A DNA stretch of 16,054 nt from Bacillota bacterium (GCA_023415305.1 JAEZKZ010000074.1:1-16054); one strand, 5' to 3'. Counted from the first letter of the stretch, positions 4,302-10,955 are shown. Numbers and translations are program-made. Notes: generated by a model not told the origin, from the letters alone.

Positions 4302-5075
4302 GTGGATCACTGGGTATTCCAGGATGCATATGCCTTCAAGGTCTGGAACTATATCCTTATGTGCGCCGCGTACAAGGAGTACAGAAAACCATGCAAGGGC
4401 AGCATGGTTTCACTACTGCCCGGACAGCTCATATACGGCAGGCCTGAATGGAGCCGTATACTGAACATTCCTGAAGGCAGGCTAAGAAACATTATTGATC
4501 TTCTGGAGCAGGACCGTATGATAGAGCTGAAAACAGTCGGAAGAAGGTATTCTGTCATTACGGTTATGAACTGGGAACAGTACCAGGGAAATGAAGAATC
4601 TAGCACTAACAGGGATATTCCGCTCCAAAATACAACCAACGGAATAACCAACGTTGAAGCCTGTAACAATGCGGTGTTAGAGGATGACGGCAACCAACAG
4701 GACAGCCAACAGAAAATCAACAGACAACCAAATAAAAAGAATATAAAGAATATTAATAATAAATATACTGCAGAATTTGAGATCTTCTACCAGACATATC
4801 CCCGTCCTGAGGATAAGCGCAGAACCTTCAACAATTGGAACACCTGTCTGAAATCCTATACAGCAGAGCAACTGATAACCGCAGCTGTTAACTACAAGAA
4901 CAAGAAGGTGGGAGTGGAATTGCAGTTTCTCAAATCTTCGGCAAATTTCCTGGGCAAGGAAAAGCCCTTTGAGGATTATATAAAGATTGAGACAATACCT
5001 GCCAGGACTGAGAGCAGGCAGAAAGACAATATTATCAGTGCCCCGGATTTTTTTATCAAAGCCAACGGGTATTGA
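4302..5075 (+). CDS. DnaD/replisome-organizer-like replication initiator
   Basis: A 257-residue protein (from GTG 4302, AGGAG 4 bases upstream). Residues 1-95 are a winged-helix domain of the kind found in phage replication initiators (WVFQDAYAFKVWNYIL, LLPGQLIYGRPEW, NIIDLLEQDRMIE, ITVMNWEQYQ). Residues 96-155 are an Asn/Gln-rich linker. Residues 156-226 form the C-terminal domain typical of these proteins (FEIFYQTYPRPEDKRRTFNNW, FLGKEKPFEDYI). Such proteins bind the phage origin and recruit the replicative helicase, encoded next. The conserved N-terminus of the family (x-G-[YW]-I-K-x-Y-R-S-L) lies upstream of GTG 4302 in the same frame, beginning at an ATA, so the true start may be 33 bases earlier. 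The linker DNA contains a candidate origin. No separate DnaC-like loader is seen. Confidence 0.8.
   Translation: MDHWVFQDAYAFKVWNYILMCAAYKEYRKPCKGSMVSLLPGQLIYGRPEWSRILNIPEGRLRNIIDLLEQDRMIELKTVGRRYSVITVMNWEQYQGNEESSTNRDIPLQNTTNGITNVEACNNAVLEDDGNQQDSQQKINRQPNKKNIKNINNKYTAEFEIFYQTYPRPEDKRRTFNNWNTCLKSYTAEQLITAAVNYKNKKVGVELQFLKSSANFLGKEKPFEDYIKIETIPARTESRQKDNIISAPDFFIKANGY
4636..4772 (+). other. Candidate replication origin (repeats plus AT-rich stretch)
   Basis: Within the linker-coding part of the initiator gene, CCAACGG (4636), CCAACGT (4648), CCAACAG (4694), CCAACAG (4706) and TCAACAG (4717) recur, twice at exactly 12-base spacing and once at 11. Directly after, about 4728-4772 is almost pure A/T. 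Iterons followed by an AT-rich unwinding region inside the initiator gene is the layout of the lambda O and several Gram-positive phage origins. The repeats also encode Asn/Gln codons, so linker bias could be a partial explanation. Confidence 0.5.
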
Positions 5076-5106
5076 TAGAACATTACTATAACAGAGGTGT
5101 TTACAT

Positions 5107-6429
5107 ATGGAGTACAGGATTCCGCCTCAGGCGGTTGAAGCTGAAAGAAGTGTTCTGGGTTCCATGCTAATTGACAGCAGTGTGATTCTAGATGTGGTGG
5201 AGATTGTCAGGGCAGATGATTTTTACAATTTACAGAACAGGGAAGTTTTTATAGCCATCATTGAAATGTTTAACAGGCACCAGCCTATCGATATTATTAC
5301 GGTTTCAGAGAGGCTGAAGGAACAGAATAGGCTTGAGCTTGTTGGTGGGTTGGAGTATATTGTCGCATTGACTGACATGGCGGCTACTTCATCAAGTGCT
5401 TTACCCCACGCGAGAATCATCCAAGAGAAATCCAAGCGGAGGAAGATGATCAAAGCATCCACGGAAATCATGGATATGGCTTACAACCATGATGAAATTG
5501 AAAATATTGTTGATAAGGCCGAAAAAGAGATTCTCAGCATTAACCAGAAGGAATCCGAGGGACTATACAGCCTTGAACAGACACTTGTCAGCACAATAGG
5601 GCAGCTGGAACAAAGGTGTAAGAACCGGGGGCAGATTTCTGGGTTAAGTACCGGTTTTGCAGCTATAGACTATAAGCTTGGAGGCTTGCAGGACAGCGAT
5701 CTTATAATAATAGCCGCACGCCCTGGTATGGGAAAAACAAGCCTTGCAGTTGATATAGCAACTCATGTTTCCTGTCTTAAGCAAATACCGACAGCAATGT
5801 TTAGTCTGGAAATGAGTAAGGAAAAGATCACAAACAGGATCCTGTCAGGGTGGAATATGATTGACAATCAGAAACTACGATTAGGGACAGTGGATGATTC
5901 AGATTGGCAAAAGATAGGTAAAAGTCTTGCTCCGCTTTCTGAAAGCAAGCTGATTATAGATGACACTCCCAACATAAAGGCCACCGAGATTAAGGCCCGG
6001 TGCCGGAGGATAAAAAACAGGATGGGTGGTCTTGGACTAGTAATTGTGGATCATCTGACTGAAATGTGGAGGCCCCGAAAAGGGAACGATACCTCCGAGC
6101 ATGAAGAGAATGTCCGCTCCATGAAACGTCTGGCCAAGGAGTTAAACTGCCCGGTGATTCTGCTGCAGCAGCTTAACAGAGGAGTAGAAGGAAGGACTGA
6201 CAAACGCCCTATGCTTTCCGACCTGAAGGAAACTGGCGCAGCTGAAGAAGTAGCCGATGTAGTTATGATGATTTACCGAGATGATTATTACTATCCTGAT
6301 TCTGATAAAAAGAATATTGCTGAGATACTGATCCAAAAGGGGCGTGATGTTGGTACAGGAACTGTGGAGCTGGTCTGGTTGCCACAGTACACAAAGTTTG
6401 CGAACTTGGAGAAGTTTAGAGGGGTGTAG
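5107..6429 (+). CDS. dnaB: Replicative DNA helicase, DnaB family
   Basis: A 440-residue protein, the usual length for DnaB; ATG 5107 follows AGAGGTG. It unwinds DNA ahead of the fork as a ring hexamer and recruits primase. The N-terminal domain begins in the classic way (IPPQAVEAERSVLGSML, residues 5-21). RecA-like domain: Walker A ARPGMGKTS at 204-212; Walker B LVIVDHLTEM at 311-320, where most DnaB proteins have DYLQLM; motif H4 QQLNRGVEGR.DKRPMLSDL from 354; and the C-terminal KGRDVGTG (411-418) with the arginine-finger position R413. Phage-encoded copy, directly after the initiator (31-base gap), so the phage probably assembles its own initiation complex while using host primase and polymerase. 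Family assignment is secure. Confidence 0.95.
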   Translation: MEYRIPPQAVEAERSVLGSMLIDSSVILDVVEIVRADDFYNLQNREVFIAIIEMFNRHQPIDIITVSERLKEQNRLELVGGLEYIVALTDMAATSSSALPHARIIQEKSKRRKMIKASTEIMDMAYNHDEIENIVDKAEKEILSINQKESEGLYSLEQTLVSTIGQLEQRCKNRGQISGLSTGFAAIDYKLGGLQDSDLIIIAARPGMGKTSLAVDIATHVSCLKQIPTAMFSLEMSKEKITNRILSGWNMIDNQKLRLGTVDDSDWQKIGKSLAPLSESKLIIDDTPNIKATEIKARCRRIKNRMGGLGLVIVDHLTEMWRPRKGNDTSEHEENVRSMKRLAKELNCPVILLQQLNRGVEGRTDKRPMLSDLKETGAAEEVADVVMMIYRDDYYYPDSDKKNIAEILIQKGRDVGTGTVELVWLPQYTKFANLEKFRGV

Positions 6430-6460
6430 TAAAGAAGATTTTGATGAGAGAAGGTGAAAA

Positions 6461-7282
6461 ATGAACACAGTGTTAAAGTATCCAGGAAGTAAGTGGAGGA
6501 TAGCTCCATGGATCATATCTCACTTCCCAAAACATCACAGTTATTTAGAACCTTTTGCAGGGAGTTTAGCTGTACTATTTAATAAGTCACTAAGCCATAT
6601 TGAAACAGTTAACGATCTGGATCTTAATGTTATAAACTTTTTTAGATGTATCCGCGAAGATCCAGAAAGACTTGCCAAACTCGTAGAGGCAACACCATAC
6701 AGTAGAAATGAATATGATTTATTATACTATGCAGATATATCGTATTGTAATTTTGAAAAAGCAAGGCAATTTCTTGTTAAGTGCTGGCAAGGTCATGGGT
6801 ACCGAGTTAATCAGTACAAAGTCGGATGGAAAAATGATGTACAGGGTAGAGAAAGAGCATATGCAATGAGATACTGGAACGAACTACCAGAAAGAATTTT
6901 ACAGGCTGCCGAAAGGCTAAAGCAAGTACAAGTTGAATGTATGCCAGCAATAGATTTAATTAAGCGATTTAGATTTCGAGATGTTCTTATATATTGTGAT
7001 CCGCCTTATCTTCAAAGCACAAGGACAGCAAATGTAAAACAGCAATATTCTAGTGAAATGTTAACAGAGGAAAGTCATGTAGAATTATTGGAAGTGTTAT
7101 TGCAACATAAGGGCCCAGTTGTTATATCCGGATATGATTCAAAACTATATAAGGAAATGCTTGAAGATAGAGGATGGGGGAAAGCTGTTATACAAAGTAA
7201 TGACCAAGCAAATAACCCGAGAAAGGAAGTAATCTGGATGAACTATAGGCCACCGAACGAGCAATTGACTCTGATTGAGTAA
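6461..7282 (+). CDS. DNA adenine-N6 methyltransferase, Dam (D12 class)
   Basis: A 273-residue protein, ATG 6461 behind GAAGGTGA. It transfers a methyl group from S-adenosylmethionine to adenine N6 in a short DNA site. Motifs: N-terminal YPGSKWRIAPWI (7-18), the SAM-binding motif EPFAGSLAV (30-38), and the catalytic DPPY at 180-183 (YCDPPYLQ), with the Dam-type target-recognition region between. The SAM motif normally reads F-x-G-[GS]-G; here the last glycine is Leu (FAGSL), so activity should be tested. No matching restriction enzyme lies nearby, so it is a solitary methylase, probably protecting phage DNA or marking its replication. The target site (GATC is common in this family) cannot be read from the sequence. 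It ends the replication block. Confidence 0.9.
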   Translation: MNTVLKYPGSKWRIAPWIISHFPKHHSYLEPFAGSLAVLFNKSLSHIETVNDLDLNVINFFRCIREDPERLAKLVEATPYSRNEYDLLYYADISYCNFEKARQFLVKCWQGHGYRVNQYKVGWKNDVQGRERAYAMRYWNELPERILQAAERLKQVQVECMPAIDLIKRFRFRDVLIYCDPPYLQSTRTANVKQQYSSEMLTEESHVELLEVLLQHKGPVVISGYDSKLYKEMLEDRGWGKAVIQSNDQANNPRKEVIWMNYRPPNEQLTLIE

Positions 7283-7306
7283 GTTATCACTTACTGGTTA
7301 AAAAGC

Positions 7307-7327
7307 AAAAAAAAAGGGCCTCCGCCC
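7307..7327 (-). terminator. Terminator-like hairpin facing the minus strand
   Basis: GGGC (7316-7319) pairs with GCCC (7324-7327) around CTCC, preceded on the + strand by nine A (7307-7315). Read on the minus strand this is a short hairpin followed by nine U. The stem is only 4 base pairs, and no minus-strand gene lies to its right, so its purpose is unclear. It could stop antisense transcripts from entering the methylase gene. Confidence 0.35.
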
Positions 7328-7400
7328 AAACAAATGTTCTATTTTATTATAGCAGTAATGGAAGGATTATTCAAGGAAAAGAGAGAAAGGCGGGGGAGAA

Positions 7401-7943
7401 GTGGATATTTCAATTGACAAGATCATTCAGATCGGCGTGCAGGCAGGAGTCAGGGAGGCACTGGACAGGATCCAGAAAGAAAAAGAGGAAAGGAGGAAAT
7501 CACGTTTTGATAGAAGGCTAAGAAATACTGATTTACTTTTGAAAAACTACAACAAGTTTGTTGCTCACTGTAATACAGCTGTTTATACAAGTCAGCAGCT
7601 TAAGCAGTCTAATGCAATAGATATTCTTGATGAAGTGGAGAATGAAACGGACGAAGATGAAGTATATGTTAGATCCATTATGAGAACAAAGGAACGGACC
7701 ATTATAATAGTAAACCACATTAAAAGGATTCTTAGCTACTATAAATTTATTATGCGATCTGAACCTGAGAAACTCAGAAAATACAATGTCATGGTAGGGT
7801 TATATTTGGAGAAGAAAACCTACAATCAAATGGCAGAAGAACTCTATTGCAGTACTAAAACAATTGAAAGGGATAGAAAGGAGGCCATTGAAGATATTTC
7901 AGTATTAATTTTCGGAGTAGATGGCTTGAAGTTAGATGCATAA
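7401..7943 (+). CDS. ArpU/RinA-like late transcription regulator
   Basis: A 180-residue protein from GTG 7401, with GGGGGAG close upstream. The C-terminal segment (138-165, KKTYNQMAEELYCSTKTIERDRKEAIEDI) is a sigma-70 region 4-like helix-turn-helix of the kind found in ArpU, RinA and related late-gene regulators of Gram-positive phages. The N-terminal half is charged and helical (ALDRIQKEKEERRKSRFDRRL). In these phages such a protein is the last gene of the early block and activates the packaging/structural operon, exactly its place here, apart from the accessory block in between. A strong terminator follows its stop. The family name is inferred from position and C-terminal motif, without a search. 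Confidence 0.75.
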   Translation: MDISIDKIIQIGVQAGVREALDRIQKEKEERRKSRFDRRLRNTDLLLKNYNKFVAHCNTAVYTSQQLKQSNAIDILDEVENETDEDEVYVRSIMRTKERTIIIVNHIKRILSYYKFIMRSEPEKLRKYNVMVGLYLEKKTYNQMAEELYCSTKTIERDRKEAIEDISVLIFGVDGLKLDA

Positions 7944-7965
7944 TTGAATAAACAGTATTTACATG

Positions 7966-8006
7966 AATACCACTTTGGAGGAAGGGCCGGAGTGGTATTT
8001 TTGTTT
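7966..8006 (+). terminator. Strong intrinsic terminator after the late regulator
   Basis: AATACCACTTTGG (7966-7978) pairs with CCGGAGTGGTATT (7987-7999) over 13 base pairs (two G-U), loop AGGAAGGG, followed by TTTTTGTTT. It closes the early/replication operon 23 bases after the regulator's stop. Confidence 0.85.
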
Positions 8007-8134
8007 AAAACGATTGAAGCTTCCAAGGTAAATGTAACTGCTTATACACAGTTAATTACATTTTTATATAGAATTAGTCGGAAAATGCTAAAAATTAAAC
8101 TTAAATTAAATATTTACAAATTTTATCTATTTTA

Positions 8135-8163
8135 TTGAAAAAATTGGATCTGTAGATAATAAT
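8135..8163 (+). promoter_or_regulatory. Candidate promoter of the accessory membrane protein
   Basis: TTGAAA (8135-8140) and AATAAT (8158-8163) are separated by 17 bases, matching consensus at five and five of six positions. The start codon of the membrane protein is 26 bases further on. The gene therefore has its own vegetative-type promoter behind a strong terminator, as expected of cargo expressed in the lysogen. Confidence 0.6.
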
Positions 8164-8188
8164 TAAATAGAAAGGGGATATCAATTCT

Positions 8189-9028
8189 ATGAAAAAAAGT
8201 GCTAAAATATTAATTGCTATTATTCTACTTATGTTTATTGGGATGAATGTACTCGATATAGTTCAAGATAAGATTCATATCTTCGAAAAAGGAGTATATT
8301 TTATTTTTTCATTATCGTTATGTTTGATTCTTATTTTATTGATAATAATCTTCTGTATAATCTGCAAAAAGGGACGAGAGATTCTTTTTGATTCCTTTAT
8401 TTATATAGTTCTTTTCGCAGGCATTTTAGTAATCTTTGGTCTTGTATTTATTCGTTTTGTTGGTGAACTGACAATATTGACTAATAATACGTATGACCTT
8501 GGAAAAGGAAATTGGTTATCATATTTCGGAGCAGTGTTTGGTGCGTGTGTAACTGTTATTGGTGCCTATTTTTTAACTCAGATCCAAACTAATTCTGATA
8601 AAAAACAAAAAATAAAGACTAATTCAGTACTATTACTAAATGATTTGAATTATCTCAACAGCAGAATTAAGGACTATGTGAGGCTAATTGATGAAAATAC
8701 TAATAATGAGAATTTCTATAGAATAAGGTATTTGAATGTTAATGATAATTGGAGGGAATTGGTAGCTTTTCTTTTTCAGAATAGGATTTTTGAGGATAAG
8801 GATGTTACATGGTTATACAATTTCTTCACTGATATATACTTTATAACAGAAAAATCTATTGAGTTGCAAGAACTCAGCAACAATGAATTAAATTTGGGAA
8901 CACAACAAAAAGATTCATTAAAGAAGAGGAAAAAGCAAATAAAAGAGTCTATTAATAAAAAATATAAAGAGATACATAATAATAACAATATTACTAATAT
9001 TATAAGTAAATTAAATGACAGACTCTAG
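8189..9028 (+). CDS. Four-helix membrane protein, accessory (moron) gene
   Basis: A 279-residue protein, ATG 8189, with AAAGGGGA about 10 bases upstream. Four hydrophobic segments: 5-23, 35-59, 69-92 and 109-131. The fourth, following GKGNWL, reads SYFGAVFGACVTVIGAYFLT and recalls the W-L-x-F-x-G-S-x-x-G-G membrane motif common in small phage/mobile-element membrane proteins. Residues ~132-279 form a cytoplasmic, Lys/Asn-rich helical domain with coiled-coil character towards the end (KKRKKQIKESINKKYKEI). The DNA is clearly more AT-rich than the phage genes on either side, with own promoter and terminator: signs of a recently acquired cargo gene. Superinfection exclusion or abortive-infection sensing would suit such an architecture, but no effector motif is visible and the function is unknown. 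Confidence 0.75.
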   Translation: MKKSAKILIAIILLMFIGMNVLDIVQDKIHIFEKGVYFIFSLSLCLILILLIIIFCIICKKGREILFDSFIYIVLFAGILVIFGLVFIRFVGELTILTNNTYDLGKGNWLSYFGAVFGACVTVIGAYFLTQIQTNSDKKQKIKTNSVLLLNDLNYLNSRIKDYVRLIDENTNNENFYRIRYLNVNDNWRELVAFLFQNRIFEDKDVTWLYNFFTDIYFITEKSIELQELSNNELNLGTQQKDSLKKRKKQIKESINKKYKEIHNNNNITNIISKLNDRL

Positions 9029-9099
9029 CGATATGTATTCATTTGTCTAAAACATGTCGATGCAATGTCGGTCATAAAGAGTTAATATGTTAAATGTAT

Positions 9100-9133
9100 A
9101 ATACCGTCTGGAATAAATCTGGCGGTATTTTTT
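9100..9133 (+). terminator. Intrinsic terminator after the membrane protein gene
   Basis: AATACCGTC (9100-9108) pairs with GGCGGTATT (9121-9129; one G-U), followed by six T (9128-9133). It isolates the membrane protein gene from the recombinase. Confidence 0.8.
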
Positions 9134-9268
9134 ATGCCCAAAAAATAAGTTATGTAAAAAATATAGTCAAAAGTATCTATTATTAAAAAAGTTACTTAAA
9201 TGTTGATTGTATAAGCAAAAGGTAAAAGCACAATGTCTTTTACATAATATAGGATATGTAAAAAGGGA
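9134..9268. promoter_or_regulatory. AT-rich region upstream of the recombinase with TATGTAAAA repeats
   Basis: The gap holds no gene. It contains TATGTAAAA three times: at 9151-9159, as complement at 9238-9246, and at 9255-9263. The last two form a perfect 9-base inverted repeat around ATATAGGA, directly before the recombinase ribosome binding site. TTATGTA also occurs twice, 10 bases apart, just after the recombinase gene (10148 and 10158). These may be recombinase or repressor binding sites, but AT-rich background makes chance matches possible. No clear promoter was found. Confidence 0.4.
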
Positions 9269-10126
9269 GTGAGAAAACTGAATGCGGTTGATCTGTTAAA
9301 TAATTATAAGGAGCTGAAGCTAAAAAAGAAAAGCTCAAACACAGTTGATGCATATATCTCTGATCTTAATCAGTTTTTCTTATTTATATCCAAGGATTTT
9401 GACATTATTGAGCAGCAGGACATAGATGATTATATAACACATCTTCTATCAAAAAACTTGAAACCAAAGACGATAAACAGAAAGCTTATAAGTATAAAGC
9501 AGTTTATTGATTTTCTCAACAACAGCAGCGAGTATGGCAGAAAAATAAGTGTTGAAGTTGAAGTGCTCAAGGTTCAAAGGCAGGAGTATCTGGAAGAAGT
9601 AATTACACAGAGTGATTTTGATAGATTGGTCAGGCTGGCTGAGAGGGAAAAAGACTACAGAGCGCTGGCCATTTTTTATACTCTTTATCTAACCGGATTG
9701 AGGGTTTCGGAGCTAATCACCCTGAAAGTCTTGGACAAGGACAAAAAAGCGATTACAGTTTTGGGTAAAGGTGAGAAGTACAGGGACATTCTCATTCCTG
9801 AAAGGCTGGTTGAATATCTGAATATATATATTAAGGAAAGAAAGCATAAACCGACGGATTATTTATTCCTTAATGAACTCAGAAATACACCAATGAGTCG
9901 GCAGTCCGTTCATAATGTCATTAAAATGTATGCCAGGCTGAGCAAGGTTAAGTTATCCAGGGCACATGCCCATAATTTCAGGCATCTGTACTGCCTGAGA
10001 CTTGCCGAGGAAGGATTGACCATTGATGAGATTGCCGATCTCGCCGGGCATGCAAATATAAACACTACAAGAATTTATACCAGAAAGACAAAGCAGGATC
10101 TTATTAATGTGATCAGAAAGTTGTAA
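9269..10126 (+). CDS. Tyrosine recombinase / phage integrase (XerC/D-like)
   Basis: A 285-residue protein, GTG 9269 with AAAAAGGGA upstream. It cuts and rejoins DNA through a phosphotyrosine intermediate. The N-terminal SAM-like core-binding domain occupies 1-100 (SSNTVDAYISDLNQFFLFI). The catalytic domain has the full set: R145 (TGLRVSELI), K167 (GKGEKYRD), H235 and R238 (HNFRH), H261 (LAGHANINTTRIY) and the nucleophile Y270. The size and compact layout are Xer-like; no arm-binding domain of the lambda Int type is seen. It could integrate this phage, resolve dimers, or mobilise the accessory block. No excisionase and no attachment site were recognised. Placement between late regulator and terminase is unusual for an integrase. 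Confidence 0.93.
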   Translation: MRKLNAVDLLNNYKELKLKKKSSNTVDAYISDLNQFFLFISKDFDIIEQQDIDDYITHLLSKNLKPKTINRKLISIKQFIDFLNNSSEYGRKISVEVEVLKVQRQEYLEEVITQSDFDRLVRLAEREKDYRALAIFYTLYLTGLRVSELITLKVLDKDKKAITVLGKGEKYRDILIPERLVEYLNIYIKERKHKPTDYLFLNELRNTPMSRQSVHNVIKMYARLSKVKLSRAHAHNFRHLYCLRLAEEGLTIDEIADLAGHANINTTRIYTRKTKQDLINVIRKL

Positions 10127-10144
10127 TGTTTGAAGGATATTCCC

Positions 10145-10173
10145 TTTTTATGTAGAATTATGTAATTTATAAT
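10145..10173 (+). promoter_or_regulatory. Candidate promoter of the zinc-ribbon membrane protein gene
   Basis: A perfect -10 hexamer TATAAT at 10168-10173, 17 bases after a weak -35 (TTTTTA, 10145-10150). The spacer contains two TTATGTA copies one helical turn apart, so a protein binding them would sit on the promoter. Confidence 0.45.
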
Positions 10174-10195
10174 TTGCTAATATAAGGAGATTAAC

Positions 10196-10738
10196 ATGAA
10201 AGACTGTCCGATTTGTGATAATGCAAATCTAGATGACGCAGTAATATGCTGTAATTGTGGGGTAAATTTTAGTGAAATTACAGTGGTTGGAACGCAAGTT
10301 GCAGAACGCGTTAAGTATAACAGGATTGGTGGCTGGTTAATAGTAATTGCTATTAGTATAGTAATGAATATGCTTTTAGCTCCCTTAACCATGTGGTTGT
10401 ATATCACTGGTTTGCAAAAGGCTAAAATTCTTGGAGAATATAGTACGGTGTCTACTTTACCCGCAATAATAGGAATAATATACGCTGTAGTTATGTTGGC
10501 ACTAAGTATTTATCTGCTTGTTCTAATGTATAAAAGAAAAAGATCGTTTGTAAGGATTATGTTATTTTATTTGATTTTTATACTGCTATATAGAATAATT
10601 CAGTTTGCCATCGCAAGATATACAGGCATAAATGTTTCTCAAAATATTCAAAATATGATTTTCAGTATGGTTAGTACCACAATATGGATTTCATATCTTT
10701 TACAATCAAGAAGAGTTGAGAAGACATTTATATATTAG
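10196..10738 (+). CDS. Zinc-ribbon plus DUF2569-like membrane protein
   Basis: A 180-residue protein, ATG 10196 behind TAAGGAG. The N-terminus is a short zinc ribbon: C4-x-x-C7 and C18-x-x-C21 (CPIC ... CCNCG). Then four membrane helices at about 44-62 (RIGGWLIVIAISIVM), 89-112, 118-138 and 153-169. The GGWL start of the first helix, the four-helix layout and the ending S-x-R-V-x-x-T-F are features of the DUF2569 family, whose function is not established. It sits between the recombinase and two strong terminators, 69 bases after the recombinase stop, with its own promoter-like sequence. Like the membrane protein at 8189 it is not a normal phage structural or replication gene, so cargo is the likely reading. 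Confidence 0.8.
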   Translation: MKDCPICDNANLDDAVICCNCGVNFSEITVVGTQVAERVKYNRIGGWLIVIAISIVMNMLLAPLTMWLYITGLQKAKILGEYSTVSTLPAIIGIIYAVVMLALSIYLLVLMYKRKRSFVRIMLFYLIFILLYRIIQFAIARYTGINVSQNIQNMIFSMVSTTIWISYLLQSRRVEKTFIY

Positions 10739-10756
10739 TGAGTGAATAAGATTGAT

Positions 10757-10775
10757 GAGCCCTCGGGCTCTTTTT
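10757..10775 (+). terminator. Intrinsic terminator, first of a tandem pair
   Basis: GAGCC and GGCTC pair around CTCG (10757-10770), followed directly by TTTTT. It ends the zinc-ribbon gene's transcript 19 bases after the stop codon. Confidence 0.8.
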
Positions 10776-10796
10776 CTTTATTATATGTATACAAAT

Positions 10797-10826
10797 AAGA
10801 AGAGATAGCATCTGTTATCTCTTTTT
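10797..10826. terminator. Second tandem terminator (could work both ways)
   Basis: AGAGATA (10801-10807) pairs with TATCTCT (10816-10822); the pairing extends outwards into A-rich left and T-rich right flanks (AAGA / TTTT). The T-run after the stem serves the + strand and the A-rich left flank could serve the minus strand. Two terminators in a row insulate the packaging operon from the accessory block. Confidence 0.75.
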
Positions 10827-10848
10827 TGTTGCCTGTAAATGGTAATAA

Positions 10849-10955
10849 AAGGTACTTCCAGCCAATCAAAAAGGCTTGCGGTGCTCGCGAACCCCAAAAT
10901 TTAACTAGATATTATTTTTTTGTTGGATTTCCTTCCAATGAGTAGTTTGTACCTT
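10849..10955. other. Candidate packaging (cos/pac) region before the small terminase gene
   Basis: A non-coding stretch with a GC-rich island in AT-rich surroundings: GGCTTGCGGTGCTCGCGAAC, followed by CCC and then T-rich DNA. AAGGTAC (10849-10855) and GTACCTT (10949-10955) form a 7-base inverted repeat framing it, and TTCCA occurs inside both ends. In lambda-type phages the cos site lies just upstream of the small terminase gene, which fits this position and the lambda-type terminase. Position is the main argument; no known cos sequence was matched. Confidence 0.4.

Noticed and set aside
4349..4720. Minus-strand frame of 123 codons inside the initiator gene
   Set aside because: No ribosome binding site, product looks like reverse-complement noise, and the + strand frame has a clear domain match.
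7944..8138. Open frame of 64 codons from a TTG after the late regulator
   Set aside because: It has no ribosome binding site and runs straight through a 13-bp intrinsic terminator and then AT-rich non-coding DNA; the product is low-complexity.
9029..9099. ATGTCG repeats after the membrane protein gene as possible attachment core
   Set aside because: Only two short copies within a few bases; no second distant copy was found in the window, so no attachment site can be claimed.
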